Origin: Photobacterium pectinilyticum
GTDB taxonomy: Bacteria; Pseudomonadota; Gammaproteobacteria; Enterobacterales; Vibrionaceae
DNA length: 39,192 nt
Assembly (NCBI RefSeq): GCF_024357955.1
Contig: NZ_JANEYT010000045.1
Coordinates: forward strand, 1 to 39,192
Direction: 5' to 3'
In this document: positions 25,600-33,868 of the stretch, in pieces
Numbering within the stretch: position 1 is the stretch's first letter
Layout: each line of letters begins with the position of its first letter
Translations under genes and position numbers: made by a program
The notes under the pieces: generated by a model
What the model was told of the DNA's origin: nothing
Database searches by the model: none
Seen by the model: only the letters and a program-made list of their open reading frames with translations

Positions 25600-25764
25600 A
25601 TGAACAGCAATAAAGCACGAGTGATCTCTAACTGGAAACCAACTAACGAACGCGAGTCTGCAGCATTGAAAGAATTTTTGATGCAAGAAATGGGGGCAAA
25701 AACGGCTCATCATGAAGGCGGTACTGGCAAACTTGGCCCTGATTCAGGTCGCCTTATTCGCTAA
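25600..25764 (+). CDS. Small soluble protein, 54 aa
   Basis: The sequence begins MNSNKARVISNWKPTNERES and ends with a glycine-rich, basic tail (HHEGGTGKLGPDSGRLIR). No family recognised. An AAGGAAA ribosome-binding site lies about 9 bases before the ATG, and a well-formed terminator follows about 45 bases past the stop. Together these make it a genuine gene despite its size. The upstream 25344-25599 gap should hold its promoter and shows nothing else. Confidence 0.75.
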   Translation: MNSNKARVISNWKPTNERESAALKEFLMQEMGAKTAHHEGGTGKLGPDSGRLIR

Positions 25765-25807
25765 TCCAGACATTTGATATTCAAGTAACAGTTCCCCCTG
25801 TTACGAT

Positions 25808-25844
25808 AATGCAGCCTGTCCTTTGGGATATGGCTGCATTTTCT
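25808..25844 (+). terminator. Terminator of the 54-aa gene
   Basis: A 9-bp stem (AATGCAGCC pairing with GGCTGCATT) followed by TTCTTT. A second small hairpin (GTAACAG with CTGTTAC) lies at 25785-25804. Confidence 0.8.
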
Positions 25845-25893
25845 TTAAGAGTACATTTTTATGGGTGCATGGTTGGTGGCAATTGAGCCTTAA

Positions 25894-26211
25894 TTACGAC
25901 TTCTTTTCAATCTTGGTCCACTTCAGGGCACCATTGGTTTCAAAGTGTTTTTCCGGCTGACATTCAATCAGCACGCCTTCAATGGCGATCACTGCCCCCA
26001 ACGAGTATGACTGCCCTTGATAGAAGCAAACACGCTGAGTATTGAATGTCCCTTCAAGGCTCAATTTTGGCTGAGATTTTACCGATATCTCTTTTGCCAT
26101 GACAGGCAATGACGCTGGCATCGCCAATAGCAAGAACAAAGTAAACACAATAAACTGAGAACGGGAAATGCATTTACAACAAGCCTGCCATACCGAATTC
26201 CGCTTTTTCAT
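25894..26211 (-). CDS. DUF1496 exported protein
   Basis: This 105-residue protein has a basic N-terminus, a hydrophobic signal segment (FIVFTLFLLLAMPASLPVMA, cleavage after VMA), and a mature domain with RVCFYQGQSYSLGAVIAIEGVLIECQPE, the DUF1496 signature with two conserved cysteines that could form a disulfide. The family includes E. coli YnjH and has no known function. The frame is open to 26235, but AGGAGG lies 8 bases before the ATG at 26211, which I take as the start. Confidence 0.88.
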   Translation of the reverse strand: MKKRNSVWQACCKCISRSQFIVFTLFLLLAMPASLPVMAKEISVKSQPKLSLEGTFNTQRVCFYQGQSYSLGAVIAIEGVLIECQPEKHFETNGALKWTKIEKKS

Positions 26212-26326
26212 TACCACATCCTCCTTGATAAACACCTAGAGCCCACACACAACTAACCCTTAGCTATTATTATCGACCCAATTAGTCTTTTACTTAAGCA
26301 ATAAGATGATAATTCGTTAATAGCGA

Positions 26327-26677
26327 TTATTCTTTAACTGCAGCGACAACGGAGATTTCGACTAGTAACACGTCACGTGCCATGCTTGCTTCAACACATG
26401 CACGGGCTGGAGCATGACCGGCTGGCACCCAGTTATCCCATACCGCGTTCATTTCAGCGAAATCTTTCATGTCTTTGATGTAAATTGTCGCAGAAAGCAT
26501 GTGCTCTTTATCACTGCCAGCTTGTTCCAGTAACGCCTCTACTTTATCCAACATGGTTTGAGTTTGTTCAGTGATACCTTGTGTCGCATCTGCACACACT
26601 TGGCCACACAGGTAAACCGTACCATTATGCTTAACGATACGACTCATACGCTGTCCAGTTTCTTGACGTTCAATCAC
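26327..26677 (-). CDS. RidA/YjgF family protein
   Basis: This 116-residue protein is of the Rid family, whose archetype RidA deaminates reactive enamine/imine intermediates from PLP enzymes. It has the family's VYLCGQV strand, [18 protein letters not shown] helix, [19 protein letters not shown] and [22 protein letters not shown]. The catalytic arginine of RidA corresponds to the arginine in PARACVEA. It resembles the E. coli RutC/YoaB subgroup more than RidA itself. The start is a GTG with AAGAAGG 9 bases upstream. Confidence 0.92.
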   Translation of the reverse strand: MIERQETGQRMSRIVKHNGTVYLCGQVCADATQGITEQTQTMLDKVEALLEQAGSDKEHMLSATIYIKDMKDFAEMNAVWDNWVPAGHAPARACVEASMARDVLLVEISVVAAVKE

Positions 26678-26811
26678 AGTAAATGCCTTCTTATGTTATT
26701 GGGACCTGATAGAATGTAATTCTTTTAATTACGGAACAGCGCTATATTAACAACTGCACACAACGTAGTAAAAAGAAGTTATGACTATCAATTTGATAGC
26801 GAATCGAGTGT

Positions 26812-27489
26812 TTATAGATTCTTTAGCGCTTCTTTTTGGCTCAAGGGAGATAATTGTTCTTGATAGCGCTGAACAAAAGACTTCACATACTCCGCATCTG
26901 TCTTAGCGTATTCTCTCAGCACCCAACCAATCGCTTTTCGAATAAAAAACTCTTGTTCACCAGCTAGCATTAGAATTGTTTCTTCAAGCAGCGAGAGATT
27001 TGTCTCTTTCTTGTGTTTGAGGTGAATAAGCAATGAAGCGCGACGCAGCCACATATTGTCTGACTGACGCCAACCTCGAACGACATCTTCAAGCTCTCGG
27101 TGTTCTTTCACTAAAGGACCAATAAGGTTCGAGGATATTTTGTCCACCGTGTCCCAATGGCTCGCTTCAGTTAGCATTTCTTCGTAAACAGGAAACGCCT
27201 CTAGGGTACGAAACGAGGTGTAGTATTCGGCGGCATCCATCGCAAGGTATTGCTCTTCACGGTTTTCCCCCGACCACAACCATAGCACCAATCGTTTGTA
27301 CTCAATGAAAGAAGTGATCTGAGTATGCTCACGAGCTTGCTTGAATATCGCCTTTCGTTCTGGTGCCTTTACACCATAAAAATCCTGTTCGGTTTTCATA
27401 TACGCTTGCATGGCTTTTGCGTTATCAGCATTACCCACTTCGGCCATTCTCTGCTGTATGAATATCACCATAGGAATAACAAGTGACAT
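26812..27489 (-). CDS. AlkD-like DNA alkylation repair glycosylase
   Basis: This 225-residue all-helical HEAT-like repeat protein matches the AlkC/AlkD family. The WDTVD motif gives the tryptophan and catalytic aspartate expected in AlkD. Further family signatures are NMWLRRASLLI and FFIRKAIGWVLREYAKTD, with an arginine that lines the lesion pocket. AlkD removes N3- and N7-alkylated purines without base flipping. The ATG at 27489 has AGGAAG 6-7 bases upstream. It is monocistronic and has no visible Ada-type site. Confidence 0.92.
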   Translation of the reverse strand: MSLVIPMVIFIQQRMAEVGNADNAKAMQAYMKTEQDFYGVKAPERKAIFKQAREHTQITSFIEYKRLVLWLWSGENREEQYLAMDAAEYYTSFRTLEAFPVYEEMLTEASHWDTVDKISSNLIGPLVKEHRELEDVVRGWRQSDNMWLRRASLLIHLKHKKETNLSLLEETILMLAGEQEFFIRKAIGWVLREYAKTDAEYVKSFVQRYQEQLSPLSQKEALKNL

Positions 27490-27570
27490 CAATAACTTCC
27501 TTTTGTTTACATGTTATTAATATATTTCACCAATATTGGAACACAGTTACTGACTTAATACCAACGTCTC

Positions 27571-27675
27571 ATACCCAAGTGACTTCAATTGGGAAATTCA
27601 GAGCTTCATCAAGGTGTTCAGTTCAAGGAAAATGACCGAATGAAACAGGAGTCTATTTCGAGGTTATTTGGGTAT
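27571..27675. repeat. ATACCCAAG-type palindromic element, long copy
   Basis: 105 bp beginning ATACCCAAGTGACTTCAA and ending TTATTTGGGTAT. It shares AAGTGACTT and the ATTCAGAGCT interior with the element at 24853-24926. It lies in the 330-base gap between the AlkD-like gene and the glutamine-synthetase-like operon, which otherwise shows no gene. Confidence 0.68.
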
Positions 27676-27820
27676 GTCTAAGACTTTTTCACCCTATTGA
27701 TAAAGTTGACGAATGCCCGACCTCTTCCTAGGTTTATAACAATAATAAAATAATCCTAATTACAGTCATCTTTGCCTAATCAATTTAACACCGCTTAGCC
27801 AACAGAAGGGATACCCGCTT

Positions 27821-29188
27821 ATGGTGCCAAGAGAGGTCAAAACGGTTAACGATGCCAAGCAGATCATCGAGGAACGCAAGCTCAGTCACGTCAAGGTTGG
27901 GCTGTTCGATAACGATGGCGTGATGCGCGGCAAGTACATGTCGAAGGAGAAATTCTTTTCTTCCCTCGATACTGGTTTTGCCTTTTGTGACGTTGTCTTA
28001 GGATGGGATGTCAAAGATCAGCTCTATGACAATGCCCAATACACAGGCTGGCACACTGGCTATCCCGACGCGCCAGTACGTATTATCCCTTCAAGTTGCC
28101 GCGATGTACTGGGTGAAGACGGCATGCTGCTGTTTATGGCTGAGTTTGCCGGAGAAGCCGAGTCGGTATGCCCAAGGGCAACACTACGAAGAGTATTGGA
28201 TAAAGCCAAATCCATGGGACTTCTCCCCAAGGCTGCTTTCGAGTATGAGTTCTTCCTCTTTCGTGAAACCCCCCACTCTGTTCGCGAAAAAGGTTTTCGT
28301 AATCTGAAGCCTATAACCCCCGATTGGTTTGGCTATTCGATGATACGAAACTCAACCTACTCCGAACTCTATCAGTCTATCCTTGCGATGGCCGAGACCA
28401 TGGACTTTCCCATTGAAGGGATCCATTCAGAGACAGGTCCTGGGGTGATTGAAGCGGCTATTGCCGTCGACTACGCTTGTCATGCGGCCGACAAGGCGGC
28501 ACTGTTTAAGACCTACATGAAAGTACTGGCCCAGAAGAATGATCTCATGGCGACCTTCATGGCTAAATGGAGTAATGACTACCCTGGTCAGAGTGGCCAC
28601 ATTCATCTTTCCCTACTAGATCAAGACGGCAAGAATGTATTCTTTGGTGCCGATCAAGCCCATTCAATGAGTGCCCTACAACGTCATTTTCTCGCCGGTC
28701 AACAACGCCTGATGCCAGAACTGCTTTGTATGGTCGCACCATCCGTTAACAGCTACAGCCGAATGATCCCCGGGTTTTGGGCCCCAACCGATGCCACTTG
28801 GGGGATCGAAAACCGCACGACGTCACTGCGGGTGATCACTGGCTCTCAAAAATCACAACGCATTGAATACCGTATCGGTGCGGCGGATGCCAACCCCTTC
28901 TTAGCACTTGCTGCTGCCTTGGGTTCTGGTCTGATTGGTGTAGAACAAGGCTGGGAGCCATCGGACCCAGTGCTAGGGAATGCTTACCAACAAACTCACA
29001 GTGACACTCTCGCTTTGCCCCGAACGCTCTGGGATGCCACCCAGCAATTCAAGCAGTCTGAAGCTGCCGTTTCACTCTTTGGCCAGGCATTTGTCGACCA
29101 TTTTGCCGCTTCGCGAGAATGGGAGGACAGGGAGTTTAGAAAGCATGTAACTGACTGGGAGCTCAACCGTTACTTCGAGATTATTTAA
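27821..29188 (+). CDS. Glutamine synthetase-like gamma-glutamyl-amine ligase
   Basis: A 455-residue member of the glutamine synthetase fold, in the PuuA/GlnA4-like group rather than GlnA. Metal-ligand glutamates are present in FEYEFFLF (E141, E143) and HSETGPGVIEAAI (E204, E211). GQSGHIHLS supplies H260. NSYSRMIPGFWAP and ENRTTSLRV line the glutamate and ATP sites, and RIEYRIGAADANP is the C-terminal signature. It lacks the GlnA adenylylation loop. Such enzymes join glutamate through its gamma-carboxyl to an amine. It heads a four-gene operon with aldehyde and alcohol dehydrogenases and a glutamine amidotransferase, which suggests catabolism of an amino alcohol. AAGGGA lies about 10 bases before the ATG. 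Confidence 0.92.
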   Translation: MVPREVKTVNDAKQIIEERKLSHVKVGLFDNDGVMRGKYMSKEKFFSSLDTGFAFCDVVLGWDVKDQLYDNAQYTGWHTGYPDAPVRIIPSSCRDVLGEDGMLLFMAEFAGEAESVCPRATLRRVLDKAKSMGLLPKAAFEYEFFLFRETPHSVREKGFRNLKPITPDWFGYSMIRNSTYSELYQSILAMAETMDFPIEGIHSETGPGVIEAAIAVDYACHAADKAALFKTYMKVLAQKNDLMATFMAKWSNDYPGQSGHIHLSLLDQDGKNVFFGADQAHSMSALQRHFLAGQQRLMPELLCMVAPSVNSYSRMIPGFWAPTDATWGIENRTTSLRVITGSQKSQRIEYRIGAADANPFLALAAALGSGLIGVEQGWEPSDPVLGNAYQQTHSDTLALPRTLWDATQQFKQSEAAVSLFGQAFVDHFAASREWEDREFRKHVTDWELNRYFEII

Positions 29189-29203
29189 CACAAGGAAAGG
29201 CGC

Positions 29204-30631
29204 TTGAATCATTCAGCCAAACCCAATAGGCAACAAGAAGGGGTTATCCAAAATACAATATCTCCAGCCGATGGCAGTGTTGTCGCGACTGTGACGATGG
29301 CGACTCCCGAAGTTATCCAACAAACACTGGATAAAGCGAATGTCGCTCAACAAATATGGAAACAAGTGCCTTTAGCCCAACGACAAGACTACTGCAGTCG
29401 GGCTATTGATGCGCTGCTGAGTCACCGAGATATGATTGCCAGCGAGTTGAGCTGGATGATGGGTCGACCGATACGGCATAGCAGTAGTGAATTAAGAGGT
29501 GTCGAAGAGCGGGCTAGGTACATGATAAAGCATAGTGAGCAGGCGCTTGCCACCATCAAACTTCCTGAAAAAAAAGGCTTTACTCGTTATATCTCCAGAG
29601 AACCATTGGGTACGGTCTTGGTGATCTCGCCTTGGAACTATCCCTATCTCACCGCTATTAACTCAATCATACCGGCCCTGCTAGCAGGTAATAGTGTGAT
29701 CTTAAAGCCGTCTTCCCACACGCCTCTTTGTGCGCAACGATTCCAACAAGCTTTTGATGAAGCTCAACTGCCTGAAGGTATATTCCAGCATTTGTTCTTA
29801 AGCCATGACGCAACCGAAGATACCGTTAGCAGTGAGCAAATTCAGCATGTGGTATTTACTGGCTCCGTTACTGGCGGAGCAAACGTCGAGATCGCTGCAG
29901 CTGGTCATTTTCACGGACTTGGCCTTGAGCTAGGCGGTAATGATCCCGCTTATGTCTGCAATGATGCCGACATAAACCTCACAGTTGACGCTATTGTAGA
30001 CGGTGCGCTCTATAATGCGGGGCAATCATGTTGTGCCATTGAGCGGATTTACGTCGATTATCGGGTACATGATGAATTTGTCGAAAAGGCAATTCAACGC
30101 GTCAATCAATACCAATTGGGGTTTCCGCTCGATGAAGACACAACGTTAGGTCCTTTGATATCGGTATCAGCGGCCGACCATGTCCGTCAACAAATTACAG
30201 AAGCCAAACACCAAGGTGCTCAGACTCATATTTCTGAAGTCTGTTTTCCAAACAGTAAACCCGGCACCCCTTATCTCGCTCCTCAGTTGTTAACGAATGT
30301 GAATCATCAAATGCGGATCATGACAGAAGAAACATTTGGTCCGGTATTACCCATTCAAAAAGTATATTCAGATCATGAGGCTGTCGATTTAATGAATGAC
30401 AGCGAATACGGTTTAACCGCCTGCATTTTTACATCTAATATAAACCGGGCGATCAGTATTGGCGAGCAAGTCGAAACCGGAACCTTTTTCGCCAACCGCT
30501 GCGATTACCTGGATCCCGCTCTGGCTTGGACTGGGGTCAAACACTCAGGAAAAGGCTACGCTTTATCAACACTCGGATTCGAAACGTTAACTCGACCTAA
30601 GTCATTCCACCTTAAGCATCCGACCGAATAG
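29204..30631 (+). CDS. NAD(P)-dependent aldehyde dehydrogenase
   Basis: A 475-residue aldehyde dehydrogenase superfamily enzyme oxidising an aldehyde to an acid. Key residues are N145 in SPWNYP, E242 in LELGGNDP, and the nucleophile C276 in GQSCCA. TEETFGPVLPI and the C-terminal KHSGKG region are also typical. The start is a TTG with AAGGAAAGG just upstream, 15 bases after the ligase stop; this weak start in a tight operon could lower its translation relative to its neighbours. Context points to oxidation of a gamma-glutamyl-aminoaldehyde. Simple succinate-semialdehyde or betaine-aldehyde activity cannot be excluded. Confidence 0.94.
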   Translation: MNHSAKPNRQQEGVIQNTISPADGSVVATVTMATPEVIQQTLDKANVAQQIWKQVPLAQRQDYCSRAIDALLSHRDMIASELSWMMGRPIRHSSSELRGVEERARYMIKHSEQALATIKLPEKKGFTRYISREPLGTVLVISPWNYPYLTAINSIIPALLAGNSVILKPSSHTPLCAQRFQQAFDEAQLPEGIFQHLFLSHDATEDTVSSEQIQHVVFTGSVTGGANVEIAAAGHFHGLGLELGGNDPAYVCNDADINLTVDAIVDGALYNAGQSCCAIERIYVDYRVHDEFVEKAIQRVNQYQLGFPLDEDTTLGPLISVSAADHVRQQITEAKHQGAQTHISEVCFPNSKPGTPYLAPQLLTNVNHQMRIMTEETFGPVLPIQKVYSDHEAVDLMNDSEYGLTACIFTSNINRAISIGEQVETGTFFANRCDYLDPALAWTGVKHSGKGYALSTLGFETLTRPKSFHLKHPTE

Positions 30632-30660
30632 TCATGCCACCTAACATACCGGACTAACCT

Positions 30661-31824
30661 ATGACTCTGCTGCACTGGCACTACCCTACAGAAATTCTCG
30701 TTGGCGAACATGCCAGCTCGCAGCTCGCCTCAGTGTGCAAGACGCGATCTATCCAGCGCCCTCTCTTTGTTGTCGATCCCGCACTAACCGATAACCAAAC
30801 TACCCGAAATCTTGTCTTATCTTGCCAATCCGCTGACTTACCGAGCTCTATTTTTAGTGACTTTTCAGGTAATCCGACAGGCGAGCAGGTGGAATATGGC
30901 ATTGAGTACTTTTTAAAAGGAAATCATGACGGTGTCGTTACCCTTGGCGGGGGATCATCCATTGACATAGGCAAGGCCATCGCTTTGGTTGCAAAACAGC
31001 AACAACCCTTATGGCAGTTTGAAGATATTAACGAGAACTGGACCAAAGCTGACGCTAACCTTATCGCCCCAGTCATTGCATTGCCGACCACCGCTGGGAC
31101 AGGATCTGAAGTCGGTAGGGCATCAGTCATTACCGATACTCAAAGTCAGTCCAAACGCATAATCTTTCATCCGAAAATGCTCCCCGTACAGGTGATCCTT
31201 GACCCGGTGCTAAGCGTTGACCTTCCTCCACATCTCACGGCTGCCACAGGGATGGATGCGTTATCGCACAACCTTGAAGCCTACTGCTCCCCCAGCTATC
31301 ACCCCATGGCCGAAGCGATTGCCATCGAGGGAATGCGCCTAATAAAACTCTATCTACCTATTGCTCATATTGATGGGAACAACCTGCAAGCCAGAACTCA
31401 GATGTTAATAGCCTCAACCATGGGAGCAACAGCCTTTCAGAAGGGGCTTGGAGCGATGCACGCTTTGGCTCATACCCTCGGGGGACGCTACAACTTACAT
31501 CACGGCCTATTAAACGCCGTCTTAATGCCCTATGTGCTGTGTGCAAACCGGCATTATCTTCATGAAAAGATGTTAAGGCTTTCCCATTATCTCGAGCTGG
31601 AAAATGAAGGTTTTGACGGTGTGCTTGAATGGATACTGGCTCTACGCAAGCAACTTCACATCCCTCATACCATGGCTGAGCTAGGCGTCAATATTCAGGA
31701 TCAAAAAGCCATTGCGGCGCAATCTGTACAGGACGCAGCAGCCAGTGGAAACCCTATCCATCTTTCCCAAGAACAATACGAAAACGTGTTTTACCATTCA
31801 CTTAACGGCACGCTCGATCTATAG
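30661..31824 (+). CDS. Iron-containing (type III) alcohol dehydrogenase
   Basis: A 387-residue member of the FucO-like iron alcohol dehydrogenase family. GGGSSID at 96-102 is the dinucleotide-binding loop, and TTAGTGSE follows. The metal ligands D199, H203, H267 and H281 are all present with the family spacing. It would interconvert an alcohol and an aldehyde with NAD(H). It sits between the aldehyde dehydrogenase (29 bases before) and the amidotransferase (8 bases after). In this setting it probably oxidises a gamma-glutamylated amino alcohol before the aldehyde dehydrogenase acts. Confidence 0.94.
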   Translation: MTLLHWHYPTEILVGEHASSQLASVCKTRSIQRPLFVVDPALTDNQTTRNLVLSCQSADLPSSIFSDFSGNPTGEQVEYGIEYFLKGNHDGVVTLGGGSSIDIGKAIALVAKQQQPLWQFEDINENWTKADANLIAPVIALPTTAGTGSEVGRASVITDTQSQSKRIIFHPKMLPVQVILDPVLSVDLPPHLTAATGMDALSHNLEAYCSPSYHPMAEAIAIEGMRLIKLYLPIAHIDGNNLQARTQMLIASTMGATAFQKGLGAMHALAHTLGGRYNLHHGLLNAVLMPYVLCANRHYLHEKMLRLSHYLELENEGFDGVLEWILALRKQLHIPHTMAELGVNIQDQKAIAAQSVQDAAASGNPIHLSQEQYENVFYHSLNGTLDL

Positions 31825-31832
31825 GATGGCAC

Positions 31833-32588
31833 ATGAAATTAGGTGTATTACTGTGTGATGATGTTAGGCCTGAGCTGCAGGGCAAACATGGAAACTATCC
31901 CGCGATGTTTTCCAATCTATTTGCCGCTGTCGACCCAAATATCACACTTGAATTTTACCGAGTCATTGACGGTCAATACCCACAATCCTTGAATGAGTGC
32001 GACGGTTATCTCACCAGTGGCAGCCGATACAGTGTTTATGAACAAAGCCGGTGGATAAATGTTTTCCAGGGGTTCATTCACCAGCTCTACTTTCAGCAAG
32101 TCCCACTGGTCGGTATTTGTTTTGGCCATCAGATGATCGCGCAGGCGTTAGCCGGGGAAGTAGTATGTTCAGAGCGAGGCTGGGGAATTGGAGCGAAACA
32201 AATATCCATTGATTTAAAAGCAGCACAACGCTGCCCTTGGATAACCGAACCACCAGGCACCTTATCACTGCTGGTAAGCCATCAAGATCAAGTCCTTCGC
32301 TCCCCTGCAGACTGTATCACCCTTGCTGGCAGTGATTTTTGCCCAAACAGCATCCTATTAGTCGGCGATCATTTTCTGAGTATCCAGGGCCACCCAGAAT
32401 TCACCCCTGAATACCTTTACGATTTAATGAAACTCAAAAAGAGCTGTTATCCCACCGCGACATATCAAAGCGCATTAGATTCGTTGGTTCAGCCGACAGA
32501 TCACCTTCAGGTGACCCGATGGATCATTCAGTTCTTCCGCTACCGGCAACTTATCAACGAGCCCCGTTCCTTTAATAAAACCAAATAA
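31833..32588 (+). CDS. Class I glutamine amidotransferase-like gamma-glutamyl hydrolase
   Basis: A 251-residue stand-alone class I glutamine amidotransferase (GMP-synthase N-domain type, COG0518). The catalytic triad is C96 in GICFGHQM with H187 and E189 in QGHPEF. No synthetase domain is attached, so it more likely cleaves gamma-glutamyl bonds, as the plant relative GGP1 does, than supplies ammonia. As the last gene of the operon it fits the final step, releasing glutamate from an oxidised gamma-glutamyl amide. This role parallels PuuD but uses a different sub-family. AGGA lies about 7 bases before the ATG. Confidence 0.9.
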   Translation: MKLGVLLCDDVRPELQGKHGNYPAMFSNLFAAVDPNITLEFYRVIDGQYPQSLNECDGYLTSGSRYSVYEQSRWINVFQGFIHQLYFQQVPLVGICFGHQMIAQALAGEVVCSERGWGIGAKQISIDLKAAQRCPWITEPPGTLSLLVSHQDQVLRSPADCITLAGSDFCPNSILLVGDHFLSIQGHPEFTPEYLYDLMKLKKSCYPTATYQSALDSLVQPTDHLQVTRWIIQFFRYRQLINEPRSFNKTK

Positions 32589-32628
32589 GCCCTTCAAACA
32601 AGCCAACTCATCTCTTTCTCCTCACGAC

Positions 32629-32663
32629 TAATCGTTAATCGTTAATCGTTAATCGTTAATCGT
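32629..32663. repeat. Tandem heptanucleotide repeat, TAATCGT x 5
   Basis: Five perfect copies of TAATCGT lie end to end in the gap between the convergent amidotransferase and PAS/LuxR genes. It is not within a reading frame I support, so phase variation of a protein is not implied. Confidence 0.95.
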
Positions 32664-32754
32664 AAAGTTGGCCATGACGCAAACCCCAGCAAACAACCTC
32701 TCTTGAGTTACGATGTTGTTCACCGGGGCGTGCACCTTTGGGCTATCTCAGCAC

Positions 32755-33552
32755 TTAGATATCCTTACCAAAGTCATTGAATATTAAATCAAACTCAGAT
32801 GGGTACGTATCGTTGAATGTACAATTACTGGGTACTTTAGTTAAGGTTTTAATCGTATTTGCCATTAACCCAGCAGGTGACAAATTAGTTATTCTATTTT
32901 GCAGTAAATAATAACGGAGTGTTTTTCTACTGTTTATCTTCATACTGTAACGCAGCTGTGCCTTATCAATCAGCCTCGCCATGTTATTCTCAACTGTTTT
33001 AATTGATTTACCAAGAACCGTGCTGATAAAGTCGTTAGAAAATCCACACATAATAAAATATGCATACGTTTCCTGTAATGGTGTAAAGCTCTCACATAAT
33101 CTAGACGCTTTAAAGTCAACTTCGTGACCTTGATTATAATACGTTGTTGGATCATTAAACGCAGAAGACAATGTAAAAATGAAGCCAGTATTATACATAC
33201 TGACATCAATACCGACTACTTTGCCATCAGCATTTATTATTGGACGTTTAGAAACGTAATACGCTTTACAGCCTGACTCCAACCTTATTATATTTAATGA
33301 AAAAATATAATCTTTACTCTCTAGCACATGCTTGTTTTGAACATCTATCACCGCAGCGAAATCGCTAAAGTTACATTGAATCTCTGAATTTTTCGCCCCA
33401 ATAGCAAGCTCACTTTTCAAGCCTAGAATATCTTCATAAGGTTTATTAATTGCAGCATAATTTCCCTTTTCATCATAAATGGCACAGGGAAATGGGCAAG
33501 AAATATTCTTGAGTCCGACCGCGTAAACATATTGCTCATCTGTTATGTTCAT
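32755..33552 (-). CDS. PAS-domain LuxR-type transcriptional regulator
   Basis: This 265-residue protein has a PAS-like N-terminal sensor (about residues 10-125, with CAIYDEKGNYAAINKPYEDILG and a conserved-looking GKVVGIDVSMYNTG strand). Next comes a LuxR-type helix-turn-helix at about 150-215 (LQETYAYFIMCGFSNDFISTVLGKSIKTVENNMARLIDKAQL). It is a one-component regulator; the ligand is unknown. It converges on the gamma-glutamyl operon and may control it, but convergent genes are often unrelated. The start has no strong ribosome-binding site. The gene is AT-richer than its neighbours. Confidence 0.82.
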   Translation of the reverse strand: MNITDEQYVYAVGLKNISCPFPCAIYDEKGNYAAINKPYEDILGLKSELAIGAKNSEIQCNFSDFAAVIDVQNKHVLESKDYIFSLNIIRLESGCKAYYVSKRPIINADGKVVGIDVSMYNTGFIFTLSSAFNDPTTYYNQGHEVDFKASRLCESFTPLQETYAYFIMCGFSNDFISTVLGKSIKTVENNMARLIDKAQLRYSMKINSRKTLRYYLLQNRITNLSPAGLMANTIKTLTKVPSNCTFNDTYPSEFDLIFNDFGKDI

Positions 33553-33868
33553 TATTCTTTTAGTGAGTTAAAACTATTAACTCAGCACCTAACTGACTTT
33601 TTATAATCAAAATTATTGATAGTAAACATACTTAGCCATCAGATAATATCAAGGTTTTTAATTGGTCTTATGTAAGGAAATGTAACAAGCTTTGGAATGA
33701 ACAAAATGTAATCGATTTCAATGGAAAGGTAGATGATCAGCAATACACAATGACTCTCATACCTTTATATTTCAGCATTTATCATAACTAATAAGCAGTA
33801 GATATGACGCCCTACTGCTTACTGTATATCCAAGAAGTCTCAAACTCCCAAGGGGAAGGCATCAGCAA
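33553..33868. other. Intergenic region, no gene seen
   Basis: 316 AT-rich bases between two genes on the minus strand. It must hold the promoter of the PAS/LuxR regulator. I found no ORF with a ribosome-binding site, no strong hairpin and no repeat copy. Confidence 0.5.

Noticed and set aside
32629..32663. Phase-variable gene driven by the heptanucleotide repeat
   Set aside because: The repeat is outside every supported reading frame and lies between the 3' ends of convergent genes, not in a promoter.
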